NCBI RefSeq assembly: GCF_023242315.1
Contig: NZ_JALLIY010000005.1
Coordinates: 310,001-374,000, forward strand
Direction: 5' to 3'
Origin: Pseudomonas sp. MWU13-2105
Lineage (GTDB): Bacteria > Pseudomonadota > Gammaproteobacteria > Pseudomonadales > Pseudomonadaceae
Length of the DNA stretch: 64,000 nt
This document shows, one piece after another, positions 34,927 through 43,670 of the stretch. Under the pieces are notes generated by a model. It was not told the DNA's origin. It saw nothing but the letters and a program-made list of their open reading frames with translations, and searched no databases. How positions within the stretch are numbered: the stretch's first letter is position 1; the number at the start of each line of letters is the position of its first letter. The position numbers and the translations under genes were made by a program.

Positions 34927-36411
34927 TTACCAGCCCAAAGCCTGCGCACTCACCCACGTACCATGAAAGCCTTCATGTAACCGGCACGGGATCTTGACCA
35001 CCGCCACTGGCCCCTGCTCGATACAGCGAGCATCGAGAATGACCAGATCAGTACGATTTTGTGCACGGCGACCAACCATGGTCAGCAACCAGCCATCGCC
35101 CTCTTCAGCGTCCTGACTACGGGGCACGAAATACGGTTCTTCGGGTGCGGAATCCGGGCCAGCGTACCAAAAACTCAGGGTATCGGTGTGTTCGTCGTAA
35201 TGGCCGATGCAGGTAAACGGAGGCCCCTTTGGACCCCACTCCAACATCGGCCCCAGAGAGGGGTTATTGGTGCCGAACCAAAAGTGCCGGGTTCTGGACA
35301 TGGCGAAGCGGCGATCGACAGCCGGCATTTCGCCGATATGGTCGATCAGGCGCCGCACTTCAAAACGATCGCCCGACTGGTCGAGGTCGAAAGACCAACG
35401 CTCACCAAACGGCGGCTTTTCGACGGCTTGAGCATCATGGATATCCGGAAACTGGCTCAACCAACCCGATGCCGTGACGAAGTGGTCAAGGTGCAACCGT
35501 AGACCTTGCTCCGTCGACTCCTCCCAGGCATTGAAGCTGTGCGTCTGCATCGCCACATGAGGGCAGGTGAACCAGCGAATACCGCTGACACCTTGCTCAC
35601 GCGGAATCACCGCCACATGGGTCAGTTTCTTTGAATCCCAGTGCCAGTAAGGTTCCCTACGCTTGACACGCTCCCAGTCGCAAACCATCGGGCAGATAAC
35701 GAACGCAATGAAATTCCGTGACACCAGCACGTCGTGCACCATCGAACAGTAAGGCGCTTTGAAGCGTTCGGTGCGAGTCAACTCACCCTCAGCAGTGATG
35801 GTGTAGATCTCGATCTCATCGCTGGCCACGCCTTCGGTGTTGTAACCAAAGGCTATGCATTCACCGGTCAGTGGATCGTATTTTGGATGGGCGGTGAAGG
35901 TCTTGCTTTTCAGTGCTCCGTTGAAATCACGCTCACCCAAGGTTTCCAGAGTAAGCGGATCCAGCTCATAAGGGCGACCAGACTCTTTGAGTGCGTACAA
36001 CTTGCCGTGATGCCACATCACCGACGTATTGGCTGTATTGTTGTCCTTGCCCGACACCTCGGGTAAATCGGTGAACGGGTTGCGATAGGCCCCAAACAGC
36101 GCACGACGCGCCTTACGCTCCAACTCGAATTTTTCAGTGCGCACATAACGGGTCTTCAGATCGGCGTGACCATTTTCGAAACGGATGCTGTGGACCATAC
36201 CGTCGCCGTTGAGAAAAATATCGGCGCCCAACAGCGCGGGGTAAGTAGGGTCGGCGCTGTTACGGAAATAGGCACCATTGAGCTCCGCGGGCAGCGTGCC
36301 AATGACCTCGAGGTCATGCACATCGGCCTCGATTCGGGCAGGTGCCGAGTAGCCGCGATACAGCAATTGATCAGGAAACTGCAAGCCAATAGCAACGCTT
36401 TTTGAACTCAT
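34927..36411 (-). CDS. Carotenoid oxygenase family (lignostilbene/isoeugenol dioxygenase-like)
   Basis: A 494-residue seven-bladed beta-propeller Fe(II) dioxygenase that cleaves an exocyclic C=C bond. Four Fe-binding histidines are expected; visible candidates are in FTAHPKYD, SMVHDVLV, QTHSFNAW and the C-terminal GFHGTWV. Bacterial members cleave stilbenes (lignostilbene, resveratrol) or isoeugenol to benzaldehydes. The next gene downstream is an aldehyde dehydrogenase, which would oxidise such benzaldehydes. First residues MSSKSVAIGLQFPDQ have no signal peptide, so cytoplasmic. Confidence 0.9.
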   Translation of the reverse strand: MSSKSVAIGLQFPDQLLYRGYSAPARIEADVHDLEVIGTLPAELNGAYFRNSADPTYPALLGADIFLNGDGMVHSIRFENGHADLKTRYVRTEKFELERKARRALFGAYRNPFTDLPEVSGKDNNTANTSVMWHHGKLYALKESGRPYELDPLTLETLGERDFNGALKSKTFTAHPKYDPLTGECIAFGYNTEGVASDEIEIYTITAEGELTRTERFKAPYCSMVHDVLVSRNFIAFVICPMVCDWERVKRREPYWHWDSKKLTHVAVIPREQGVSGIRWFTCPHVAMQTHSFNAWEESTEQGLRLHLDHFVTASGWLSQFPDIHDAQAVEKPPFGERWSFDLDQSGDRFEVRRLIDHIGEMPAVDRRFAMSRTRHFWFGTNNPSLGPMLEWGPKGPPFTCIGHYDEHTDTLSFWYAGPDSAPEEPYFVPRSQDAEEGDGWLLTMVGRRAQNRTDLVILDARCIEQGPVAVVKIPCRLHEGFHGTWVSAQALGW

Positions 36412-36422
36412 GGGAAGGTCCT

Positions 36423-37895
36423 TCAGAAGGGATACTCACGGGGTGTTGTTTGAATGGTCATCCAGCGCAACTCGGTGAACGCATCGATGCCCGCCTTGCC
36501 GCCAAAGCGACCCCAGCCGGAACCTTTCACTCCGCCAAAAGGCATCTGCGCCTCGTCATGTACGGTGGGGCCATTGATGTGGCAAATACCTGTGTCAATA
36601 CGCTTGGCCACTCCGAGAGCACGGGCGACATCGTTGCCGAACACCGCCGCCGAAAGGCCATAGGGGTTGTCATTGGCGCAAGCGATGGCCGCCTCCACGC
36701 CCGCCACCCGGACAATGCCCTTGACCGGACCGAAACTCTCTTCGCTGTAAAGTCGCATGCGCTCAGTCACGTGATCCAGCAACGTGGCCTGCATAATCAA
36801 CGAGTCGCCAACCCCGCCACAGACCAGGGTTGCGCCCTGGGCCAGGGCATCGGCGATCAGGGCATTGCAACGCGCCAAGGTCGCCCTGTCGACGACTGCG
36901 CCCAACACCGTGGGTCTATCGGCGTGAATGCGCGGATCACCTTTGGGCAGTCGACTGGTCTTGTACGCCAGTTTGGCAACGAACTCGTCAGCCACCTGCC
37001 GGTCGACCACCAGCCGCTCGGTGGACATGCAGATTTGACCTGAATTCATAAATGCGCCAAAACACGCCGCGTCCACCGCCGCATCGATATTGGCATCATC
37101 GAGCACCAGCAACGGTGCCTTGCCCCCCAGTTCCAGAACAGAGGGTTTGAGATAACGCGCGCAGGTCTCGGCAATCAGCTTGCCCACTCGGGTCGAGCCG
37201 GTGAAGTTAATGCGGCGCACTGCCGGGTGGGCAATCATCGCCTCGACCACAGCTTCGGCATCCTGGGGGGCATTGGTGATGAAATTGAGTACACCGGCGG
37301 GCAAGCCGGCACAGTTCAGTGCCTCGACGATCAACCCGTGAGTAGCCGGGCAAAGCTCCGAGGCCTTCATTACCACGGTATTTCCGCAGGCCAGGGCAAT
37401 CGCCAGGGAACGCACGCCGAGAATGACAGGCGCATTCCAGGGAGCAATCGCCAGTACTACCCCAGCCGGCACACGCAGCGCCAGTGACAGACTGCCCGCT
37501 TGATCAGAAGGAATCACTTCACCACCAATTTGAGTAGTGAGCGAAGCCGCTTCAATTAACATGTTCTCGGCCAGGTGAACATTGAACTCAGCCCAGAGTC
37601 TCGAAGCACCGGTTTCCCGGGCCATCAAGTCGGTGAACTCATCGCAGCGTGCCGCCAGTTCGCGGGCACCCGCCAGCAACAGTGTCCGACGTGCGCTTGG
37701 CCCCATGGCGGCCCAGGCCGGGAACGCGGCAGCACCAGCGTCCACCGCGTCACGCGCGTCTTGCACACTCGCGGCCGGAGCACGGCTGGCCACCTCGCCA
37801 CTCAACGGGTCGAGCCGCTCGAAGCATTCATCAGGGTGGGCGCGGACCGACTGTCCGCCGATTATCATGCAGATATCTTTCATAGCATTCGCCAT
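36423..37895 (-). CDS. Aldehyde dehydrogenase (vanillin/salicylaldehyde type)
   Basis: A 490-residue NAD(P)-dependent aldehyde dehydrogenase. N154 (PWNAPV), E255 (LELGGKAP) and catalytic C289 (SGQICMS) are present, and the sequence is of the benzaldehyde/vanillin/salicylaldehyde dehydrogenase group. Start uncertain: GTG 37931, ATG 37895 and ATG 37883 are in frame and none has a strong ribosome-binding site. It lies upstream of the carotenoid oxygenase gene in the same direction, with an 11-base gap, and probably converts the aromatic aldehyde made by it to the acid. Confidence 0.92.
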   Translation of the reverse strand: MANAMKDICMIIGGQSVRAHPDECFERLDPLSGEVASRAPAASVQDARDAVDAGAAAFPAWAAMGPSARRTLLLAGARELAARCDEFTDLMARETGASRLWAEFNVHLAENMLIEAASLTTQIGGEVIPSDQAGSLSLALRVPAGVVLAIAPWNAPVILGVRSLAIALACGNTVVMKASELCPATHGLIVEALNCAGLPAGVLNFITNAPQDAEAVVEAMIAHPAVRRINFTGSTRVGKLIAETCARYLKPSVLELGGKAPLLVLDDANIDAAVDAACFGAFMNSGQICMSTERLVVDRQVADEFVAKLAYKTSRLPKGDPRIHADRPTVLGAVVDRATLARCNALIADALAQGATLVCGGVGDSLIMQATLLDHVTERMRLYSEESFGPVKGIVRVAGVEAAIACANDNPYGLSAAVFGNDVARALGVAKRIDTGICHINGPTVHDEAQMPFGGVKGSGWGRFGGKAGIDAFTELRWMTIQTTPREYPF

Positions 37896-37952
37896 CGTTC
37901 GAGAAGGGGGAACAAGGTGTGCGGATATCACCGGCTAGAGGTGATCGCTGTT

Positions 37953-39140
37953 TCAGGCAGCTTCATGAGCCACAGTACGTCGGGGGCTGACACACGCCTG
38001 CTCGCGGCGCTGGACCAGACGCATCAACAGCACAGCCACCAGTGCAATCAGGCAGGCTGCCCAGCCCAATCCCTGGTAACCGATGCTGGCCACAACCAAT
38101 CCGCCCAGAAGAGGACCGATGCATGAACCGATCATGGTCATCGCCGGTGTCGCGGAGGCTGCGGCCCCCGAGGGATCCAGCCGAGTCAGCAGGCCGAAGA
38201 GAAAGGTATGGGTGAAGATCACGACGGCGACATACAGGCTTGCTGCCAAGGCATAGGGGCCAAACTGTGGGGTTTGCACCATGACCAGAGCGAGAATGGC
38301 TTGTATGACCGGGCCCACTATGCCGACCCAGATAGCCGACCAGCGCTTCTGCAATAACGCCGCGAGCAGTCCGGGCAACAAGTTGACGAGGCCCAGGCAG
38401 ATGAGGACGCCATTGACCTCCCCACTGCTGAAACCACGCGAATGCCCCAGGCGCTCGAGAAAACCAAACACCATCGACTGATTCATCGTCAGGCAGATCA
38501 CCACGCCGATGATCGGCCACGTCGGGCGAGGCAGACGCACCTTGCCCGTAGCCGACTGAGTGGACGCCAATCGAACTTCAATCGAAGGGAAAAACAACGC
38601 CGCTACCACTGCCGCCAAAGTCATCAATAGTGCGAAAGCGAGAAACAGGACCGGTGCCCCCAAACGGGCAATGAACATCGGCATCAAACTAAGAAACAAC
38701 ACCGCAGAAAGCCCCAACGCCATGCTCACCATGGCAAACAGGCGATGCGGGTTACCGTTGCGCCCGATCGCCCCATGGGTCACCGACAAGGCGCAGCCAA
38801 TACCGACTCCTGCCAAGCCATGCAGCGCGATCAGGACGCCCCAGTGCTCTGAGGTACCTTGTTGGTCATAGGCCAGGAAAAATGCACACGCGGCAACGGC
38901 AAAGCCTGCGGCAGCCAACAGACGATGGGGCAAACGACTGAAGTGCGGTGCCAGCGCACCGCTGACCAGCACCACTGCCAGCAGAAACAGTGAAACGGTT
39001 CCTCCGGCCTGAGGTGCGCTAAATTGGTAGTACTGCATCAGGGCTCCGATCCACAGTGGCAACGCCACCATGTCAACCATTCCGGCAACGTGTGCCAAGG
39101 TCAGGACGGCCCGACCACCGACGGTATCTGGAGTGTTCAT
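37953..39140 (-). CDS. MFS transporter
   Basis: A 395-residue major facilitator with about twelve predicted membrane helices and short loops. It is not of the ACS type seen elsewhere in the window and lacks a clear subfamily motif. GGAG precedes ATG 39140; an upstream extension rich in Arg and Lys is not plausible. First gene of the 34927-39140 operon, so it probably brings in the aromatic substrate or exports a toxic aldehyde. Confidence 0.85.
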   Translation of the reverse strand: MNTPDTVGGRAVLTLAHVAGMVDMVALPLWIGALMQYYQFSAPQAGGTVSLFLLAVVLVSGALAPHFSRLPHRLLAAAGFAVAACAFFLAYDQQGTSEHWGVLIALHGLAGVGIGCALSVTHGAIGRNGNPHRLFAMVSMALGLSAVLFLSLMPMFIARLGAPVLFLAFALLMTLAAVVAALFFPSIEVRLASTQSATGKVRLPRPTWPIIGVVICLTMNQSMVFGFLERLGHSRGFSSGEVNGVLICLGLVNLLPGLLAALLQKRWSAIWVGIVGPVIQAILALVMVQTPQFGPYALAASLYVAVVIFTHTFLFGLLTRLDPSGAAASATPAMTMIGSCIGPLLGGLVVASIGYQGLGWAACLIALVAVLLMRLVQRREQACVSPRRTVAHEAA

Positions 39141-39258
39141 GGACGTATCTCCGGCCAGCGTGCTCAAGCACTTTTTATTGTTGGACTTCCTCCTGATCCT
39201 CACGGGCCAGAAGGCTCACGTGTACGATAAGGTCGGCCTGAGTGCCTGAAAAACAAGT

Positions 39259-39279
39259 TCGATCAATGCGCGCCATCGA
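39259..39279. promoter_or_regulatory. LysR box of the carotenoid-oxygenase operon
   Basis: TCGAT-N11-ATCGA is an exact T-N11-A dyad located 31 bases before the LysR start (39310) and 119 bases before the divergent MFS start. This is the standard position of a LysR recognition site for control of the divergent operon. Confidence 0.6.
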
Positions 39280-39309
39280 TTTCATTCATATAACAACGAG
39301 ATCCACACC

Positions 39310-40233
39310 ATGCGTTTGAATGGCTTTGACCTGAACCTCCTGCTCGCTCTGGATGTGTTGCTTGAAGAGCGCAACGTGACCCGCGCCAGCGAGCGATTGC
39401 ACATCGGGCAGTCCGCTGCCAGTGCGGCACTGGCCCGGTTGCGGGAGTATTTTGGCGATGAGCTACTCACCCCGGTCGGTCGCCAGCTGTTACCTACACC
39501 TATGGGTCTGAGCTTGATCGGCCCGGTACGCGAAACGTTGTCGAGGGCCAAGGCAGCGATTTCGATAAAACCGGACTTTGACCCCGCCACCGTGCAACGG
39601 CGCTTTTCCCTCTACGCCTCCGATTACGTGACGACTGTGCTGCTGCCCGACTTGGTTGTGAGATTGGCGCAAGAGGCACCCGGCGTCGCGTTGGATATCC
39701 GCCACCCTCCGCGTGACGGGGTGGAACTGTTCGAACGAGATGACGTCGACCTGATGATCATGCCCAACCAATACACCGATGGACTGACACACCCTAAAGT
39801 CGCGCTATTTATCGATACACACGCGTGCATAGTCTGGACGCACAACGAGGAAGTCGGCGCCTCAATGACCTTTGATCAATACCTGCAGATGGGCCACGCT
39901 TCGGTCAAGATCGGCGACAGCCGAAGCGTGGCTTTCGAGGAATGGTTCTTACCCCGTTATGGGGTGCAGCGACGCGTCGAATCCAGCGTGGACAATTTTA
40001 CCACCCTGCCCTCGCTCGTTATCGGCACCAAGCGCATCGCCACCCTGCACCGGCGTCTGGCCACATACTTTGCGCAGCTGCTGCCCCTGCGCCTGGTCGA
40101 GGTACCGTTTGATATGCCGCCCTTGGTAGAAACGCTGGCGTGGCCCAAACACTTGGATGATGACCCCGCACACCGTTGGTTGCGCCAAATGCTGTTGGAA
40201 TGCGCTTCGCAACTAAACCCCATTACTATGTAA
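39310..40233 (+). CDS. LysR family regulator (NodD/NahR-like group)
   Basis: A 307-residue LysR protein beginning MRLNGFDLNLLLALDVLLEE, typical of the NodD/NahR/LeuO-like group that senses phenolics. HTH in ERLHIGQSAASAALARLREY. Divergent from the MFS-ALDH-carotenoid oxygenase operon with a good LysR box in between. It is a paralogue of the LysR at 28996, so two related sensors flank the two halves of this aromatic region. Confidence 0.87.
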   Translation: MRLNGFDLNLLLALDVLLEERNVTRASERLHIGQSAASAALARLREYFGDELLTPVGRQLLPTPMGLSLIGPVRETLSRAKAAISIKPDFDPATVQRRFSLYASDYVTTVLLPDLVVRLAQEAPGVALDIRHPPRDGVELFERDDVDLMIMPNQYTDGLTHPKVALFIDTHACIVWTHNEEVGASMTFDQYLQMGHASVKIGDSRSVAFEEWFLPRYGVQRRVESSVDNFTTLPSLVIGTKRIATLHRRLATYFAQLLPLRLVEVPFDMPPLVETLAWPKHLDDDPAHRWLRQMLLECASQLNPITM

Positions 40234-40299
40234 ATAAGGATTAAACAACGAAAGAGACCCACAGCGACAGCAACCTGGGATACCACACCTAGAAAGAAA

Positions 40300-40336
40300 C
40301 CCAAAACCACCCAGCTTTCGTGGACTGAGTGGTCTT
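40300..40336. terminator. Bidirectional terminator candidate
   Basis: ACCACCCAG (40306-40314) and CTGAGTGGT (40325-40333) form a 9-pair stem with one wobble. On the minus strand it is followed by TTTTGGGTTTCTTT. It lies between the convergent LysR and dicarboxylate carrier genes. Confidence 0.6.
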
Positions 40337-40359
40337 GGGGCCGTCTTGCGACAACTCTT

Positions 40360-41691
40360 TCAGGGCTGTGCCTCTCGCTCACGGGCACTGCCCTTGTGCA
40401 ACTCGGCCGCCAGCTTCTCCTCGTCCAGCACCCCTTCCCACTTGGCAATGAACAGCGTGGCCACACCGTTGCCGATCACATTGATCAGCGCCCCGCCCTC
40501 GGAAATGAATCGATAGACCCCCAGTACAAGCACCAGTCCGGCCGCCGGGATCACATCCAGGCTACCGAGGGTGGCCGCCAGGGTGATGAACGCACCACCA
40601 GTGACACTGGCCGCGCCTTTGGAGGTCAACAGCAGAATGAACAACAAGGTGATCTGGTGCCACAGGTCCAGGTGGATATCCAGCGCCTGGGCAATGAAAA
40701 TCGCCAGCACCGTCATGTTGATGCAACTGCCATCGAGGTTGAAGCAGTACCCCGACGGCACCACCAGCCCGACCACCGACTTCTCGCAGCCCAGGCGCTC
40801 CAGTTTGCCCATCAAGCGCGGCAAGGCCGACTCCGAAGACGAGGTGCCCAGCACGAGAAACAGCTCATCGCGGATGTACTTGAGAAACTGCCACAAGCTG
40901 AAACCCGCCAACCGCGCGACCAGGTTGAGAATCACGAACACAAAAAACAGCGCTGTCACGTAGTAGCAAATCAGCAAGTTGCCATAGGCGCCCAGGGAGC
41001 CCACACCGTACTTGCCGATGGTGAAGGCCATGCCGCCAAAGGCGCCCAGCGGCGAGACATACATGACGATCCTGACCATGCGGAAAAACGCCTGGGCCAC
41101 CAGGTCGATCAGGTTCAGCAGCGGCTTGCCGGCAGCGCCAAGCATCTGCAAGGCAAAGGCAAACAGGATTGAAATGAACAGTACCTGGAGGATATCACCC
41201 TCGGCAAACGCCCCCAGTACAGTGCTCGGCACAATATGGGTGAGAAAGCCCACCACGCTCTGTTCATGAGCCAACTTGCTGTAGCTATCGACCGCATGGA
41301 CATCCAGGCTCGCCGGGTTGATATGCATACCCGCACCGGGATGCATCAAATTCACGCCGATCAGTCCGACCACCAATGCCAGGGTGGTCAGCACCTCAAA
41401 ATACAGTAACGACTTAAAGCCGACCCGGCCAATGCGTTTGAGACTCTGCATACTGGCAATGCCGCTGACCACGGTGCAGAAGATAATCGGCGCAATCAGC
41501 ATCTTGATCAGCTTGATGAACGTGTCGCCCAGCGGTTTCATTTCTTCGCCCAGGCTGGGGTAGAAATGACCGAAGGCGATGCCCAGCAGGATTGCGAGCA
41601 ACACCTGCACATACAGATGGCGGAACACACGGCGCAGTCGTGATTGGCTCGGTGGTTTTTCGGCAATCGAGGGTGTAATTGTTGTTGTCAT
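40360..41691 (-). CDS. C4-dicarboxylate transporter (DctA-like)
   Basis: A 443-residue DAACS-family inner-membrane symporter, the closest of the three in this window to DctA. Key segments are the serine-rich hairpin VLGTSSSESALPRLM, PSGYCFNLDGSCINM and LLTSKGAASVTGGAF. ATG 41691 is preferred over an upstream start that adds nine residues. It lies downstream of the VOC-dehydrogenase-lyase-CoA transferase genes on the same strand, 95 bases after the exported VOC gene, and presumably imports the dicarboxylate they degrade. Confidence 0.93.
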   Translation of the reverse strand: MTTTITPSIAEKPPSQSRLRRVFRHLYVQVLLAILLGIAFGHFYPSLGEEMKPLGDTFIKLIKMLIAPIIFCTVVSGIASMQSLKRIGRVGFKSLLYFEVLTTLALVVGLIGVNLMHPGAGMHINPASLDVHAVDSYSKLAHEQSVVGFLTHIVPSTVLGAFAEGDILQVLFISILFAFALQMLGAAGKPLLNLIDLVAQAFFRMVRIVMYVSPLGAFGGMAFTIGKYGVGSLGAYGNLLICYYVTALFFVFVILNLVARLAGFSLWQFLKYIRDELFLVLGTSSSESALPRLMGKLERLGCEKSVVGLVVPSGYCFNLDGSCINMTVLAIFIAQALDIHLDLWHQITLLFILLLTSKGAASVTGGAFITLAATLGSLDVIPAAGLVLVLGVYRFISEGGALINVIGNGVATLFIAKWEGVLDEEKLAAELHKGSAREREAQP

Positions 41692-41786
41692 GACGGCTTC
41701 CTCGCAGGCGTGATGCATTTCCCCTGGCGTCTGATCGCCATACCGATACGCGACCAGCCACCAGGGAAAGATTGTTTCGGGGATGA

Positions 41787-42305
41787 TTATTTCTGGATGT
41801 ACTCGGAAATCTCGATCAGGTTGAGATCGGGATCACGCAGGTACACCGAACGAATCGGCCCTCTGGCACCGGTTCGGATCACCGGGCCTTCGACCAGAGG
41901 CCAGTTCACTGCTTTGAGGTGGGCGATGACCTCATTCAGTGGCACGCTGGCGATAAAGCACAGATCCAGGGAGCCCGGCACCGGCAGGTGGGCCTTGGGT
42001 TCGACTTCATGACCGCGCACGTGCATGTTGATTTTCTGGTTGCCGAACGTGAAGGCCACCCGGCCCTCACCGAACTGCTCCAGATGCATGCCCATCACCT
42101 CGGTGTAGAAATGAATGGTTGCTTGCGGGTCAGTGGCGGTCAGGACGATATGGTCGACGTGATCAACCATCCCCGCCACCGGGGTGCCTGGCGGCACGCT
42201 GGCCGCCGCCGCGGCGGGTGTCACCTGCAACAGTACACCCAGGGACAGTGCGGCAATGAATAACGAGACAAGCTGACGGACCGGTGTGATTGTTATTGTT
42301 TTCAT
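41787..42305 (-). CDS. Exported VOC-family protein
   Basis: A 172-residue single-domain VOC (glyoxalase/dioxygenase fold) protein with an N-terminal signal peptide: positive start, hydrophobic stretch LVSLFIAALSLGVLL and Ala-rich cleavage region around residue 34. From VDHVDHIVLT on it is closely related to the cytoplasmic gene at 43275-43670 (shared KINMHVRGHE/KINLHVRGHE and RDPDLNLIEISE). VOC proteins are rarely exported. Candidate metal residues are the histidine in HVDHIVL, the histidine in NMHVRGHE and the glutamate in LIEISE. Function unknown; possibly periplasmic pre-processing of the imported acid. Confidence 0.85.
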   Translation of the reverse strand: MKTITITPVRQLVSLFIAALSLGVLLQVTPAAAAASVPPGTPVAGMVDHVDHIVLTATDPQATIHFYTEVMGMHLEQFGEGRVAFTFGNQKINMHVRGHEVEPKAHLPVPGSLDLCFIASVPLNEVIAHLKAVNWPLVEGPVIRTGARGPIRSVYLRDPDLNLIEISEYIQK

Positions 42306-42336
42306 GAGTGGACCTTGTTGTTGGGTGGTGAAGCCG

Positions 42337-43278
42337 TTACGAGACGAGGTTGATCAGATTCCCCGAGTAGTAGCCATGCAGGTTGCCGAGGATGCCGTCG
42401 GCCAGCCGTTGCAGGCTGCTCTGGCTGGCCCAGGCGACATGGGGCGTGACGATCAGGTTGGCGTGGCAGCTGGTGAGCAAGGGCTGGTCGGCCGCCGGTG
42501 GTTCCTGGCCCAACACATCGAGGGCGGCACCGCCAAGACGGCCGCTGTCGAGGGCGGCGAGCACCGCCGCTTCATCCACCAACGGCCCGCGGGCGGTATT
42601 GATCAGCACCGCGCCGGGTTTCATCCGCGCCAGCTCTGCGGCACCGATCAGGTGGCGGGTGTGCTCGGTCAGTGGGCAGTGCAGCGAGATCACGTCGCTT
42701 TGCGCCAGCACCGTTTCAAACGCCTGATATCCCTTGCGAACCGGGACCACACCACGGTGTTCGGCATAGAGCAACTGCATGCCCAGGGCACTGGCCAGAC
42801 GTGCCGTGGCCTGGCCGATGCCACCTTTGCCGACGATACCCAGCACACTGCCCTGCACATCCCGGATCGGCGAGCGGTGGACGCAGAAGTGCCGCGAATC
42901 CGGCCAATCGCGCACGGCGGCGGCCTGGTAGGCGAACAGCTGCCGGCGCAAGGCGAAGATCGACGCGATCACCGACTCGGCGACGCTTTGCGCCGAGTAG
43001 GCCGGGACATTGCACACCACCACGGCGAAATCACGGCAGGCCGCCAGGTCGATGCAGTCGTAACCGGTGGCGGCGACGCAGATGAATTTCAGGTTCGGCA
43101 GTTGCTCCAATTCGGCCCGACCGATGCGTACCTTGTTGGTGATCACGGCATCGGCAGCACGGGCGGCTTCCACCACCTGATCGGGCGCTGTGTCGGAACG
43201 GTCCTGCCAGTCCGTCACCCAAGCTGGACGTGCAATGCCCACGGGCAGGCTAGCACTGTCGAGAAACACCACCCTCAT
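42337..43278 (-). CDS. D-2-hydroxyacid dehydrogenase (glycerate dehydrogenase-like)
   Basis: A 313-residue NAD(P)-dependent dehydrogenase. The Rossmann motif is GIVGKGGIGQ (about residue 148-157), catalytic Arg lies in INTARGPLVD and the catalytic His in TPHVAWAS. Such enzymes interconvert 2-oxoacids (hydroxypyruvate, glyoxylate, substituted pyruvates) and D-2-hydroxyacids. Its start overlaps the stop of the upstream VOC gene (ATGA at 43275-43278), indicating coupled translation. Confidence 0.9.
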   Translation of the reverse strand: MRVVFLDSASLPVGIARPAWVTDWQDRSDTAPDQVVEAARAADAVITNKVRIGRAELEQLPNLKFICVAATGYDCIDLAACRDFAVVVCNVPAYSAQSVAESVIASIFALRRQLFAYQAAAVRDWPDSRHFCVHRSPIRDVQGSVLGIVGKGGIGQATARLASALGMQLLYAEHRGVVPVRKGYQAFETVLAQSDVISLHCPLTEHTRHLIGAAELARMKPGAVLINTARGPLVDEAAVLAALDSGRLGGAALDVLGQEPPAADQPLLTSCHANLIVTPHVAWASQSSLQRLADGILGNLHGYYSGNLINLVS

Positions 43279-43670
43279 ACTGCACGCTCCGGCTGCACGA
43301 GCTCGGAAATCTCGATCAGGTTCAGGTCCGGGTCACGCACATACACCGAACGGATCGGCCCCGTGGCTCCGGTGCGCAACACCGGGCCTTCAATAATCGG
43401 CCAATCGACACGGGCCAGATGGGCAATCACCTGGTCCAGGGGGACCGAGGCGATAAAACACAGGTCCAGCGCCCCTGGCACCGGCAGGTGCGCCTTGGGT
43501 TCGAACTCGTGGCCGCGCACGTGCAGATTGATTTTCTGCTGGCCGAAGGCGAACGCCTTGCGCCCGCCAGCGAAGGTCTGCACCTGCATGCCCATGACCC
43601 GAACATAGAAATCCTCGGCGGCCACCGGGTCGATGGTGGTCAGCACCAGATGGTCAAGATGGTCGATCAT
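43275..43670 (-). CDS. VOC-family protein (cytoplasmic paralogue)
   Basis: A 131-residue single-domain VOC protein starting MIDHLDHLVL at ATG 43670. It is a close paralogue of the exported protein at 41787-42305, but without the signal peptide. The start overlaps the lyase stop and its own stop overlaps the dehydrogenase start, both by ATGA, so it is embedded in a coupled operon. It could be a glyoxalase-like isomerase, epimerase or thiol-adduct enzyme; no substrate can be deduced. Confidence 0.87.
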   Translation of the reverse strand: MIDHLDHLVLTTIDPVAAEDFYVRVMGMQVQTFAGGRKAFAFGQQKINLHVRGHEFEPKAHLPVPGALDLCFIASVPLDQVIAHLARVDWPIIEGPVLRTGATGPIRSVYVRDPDLNLIEISELVQPERAV

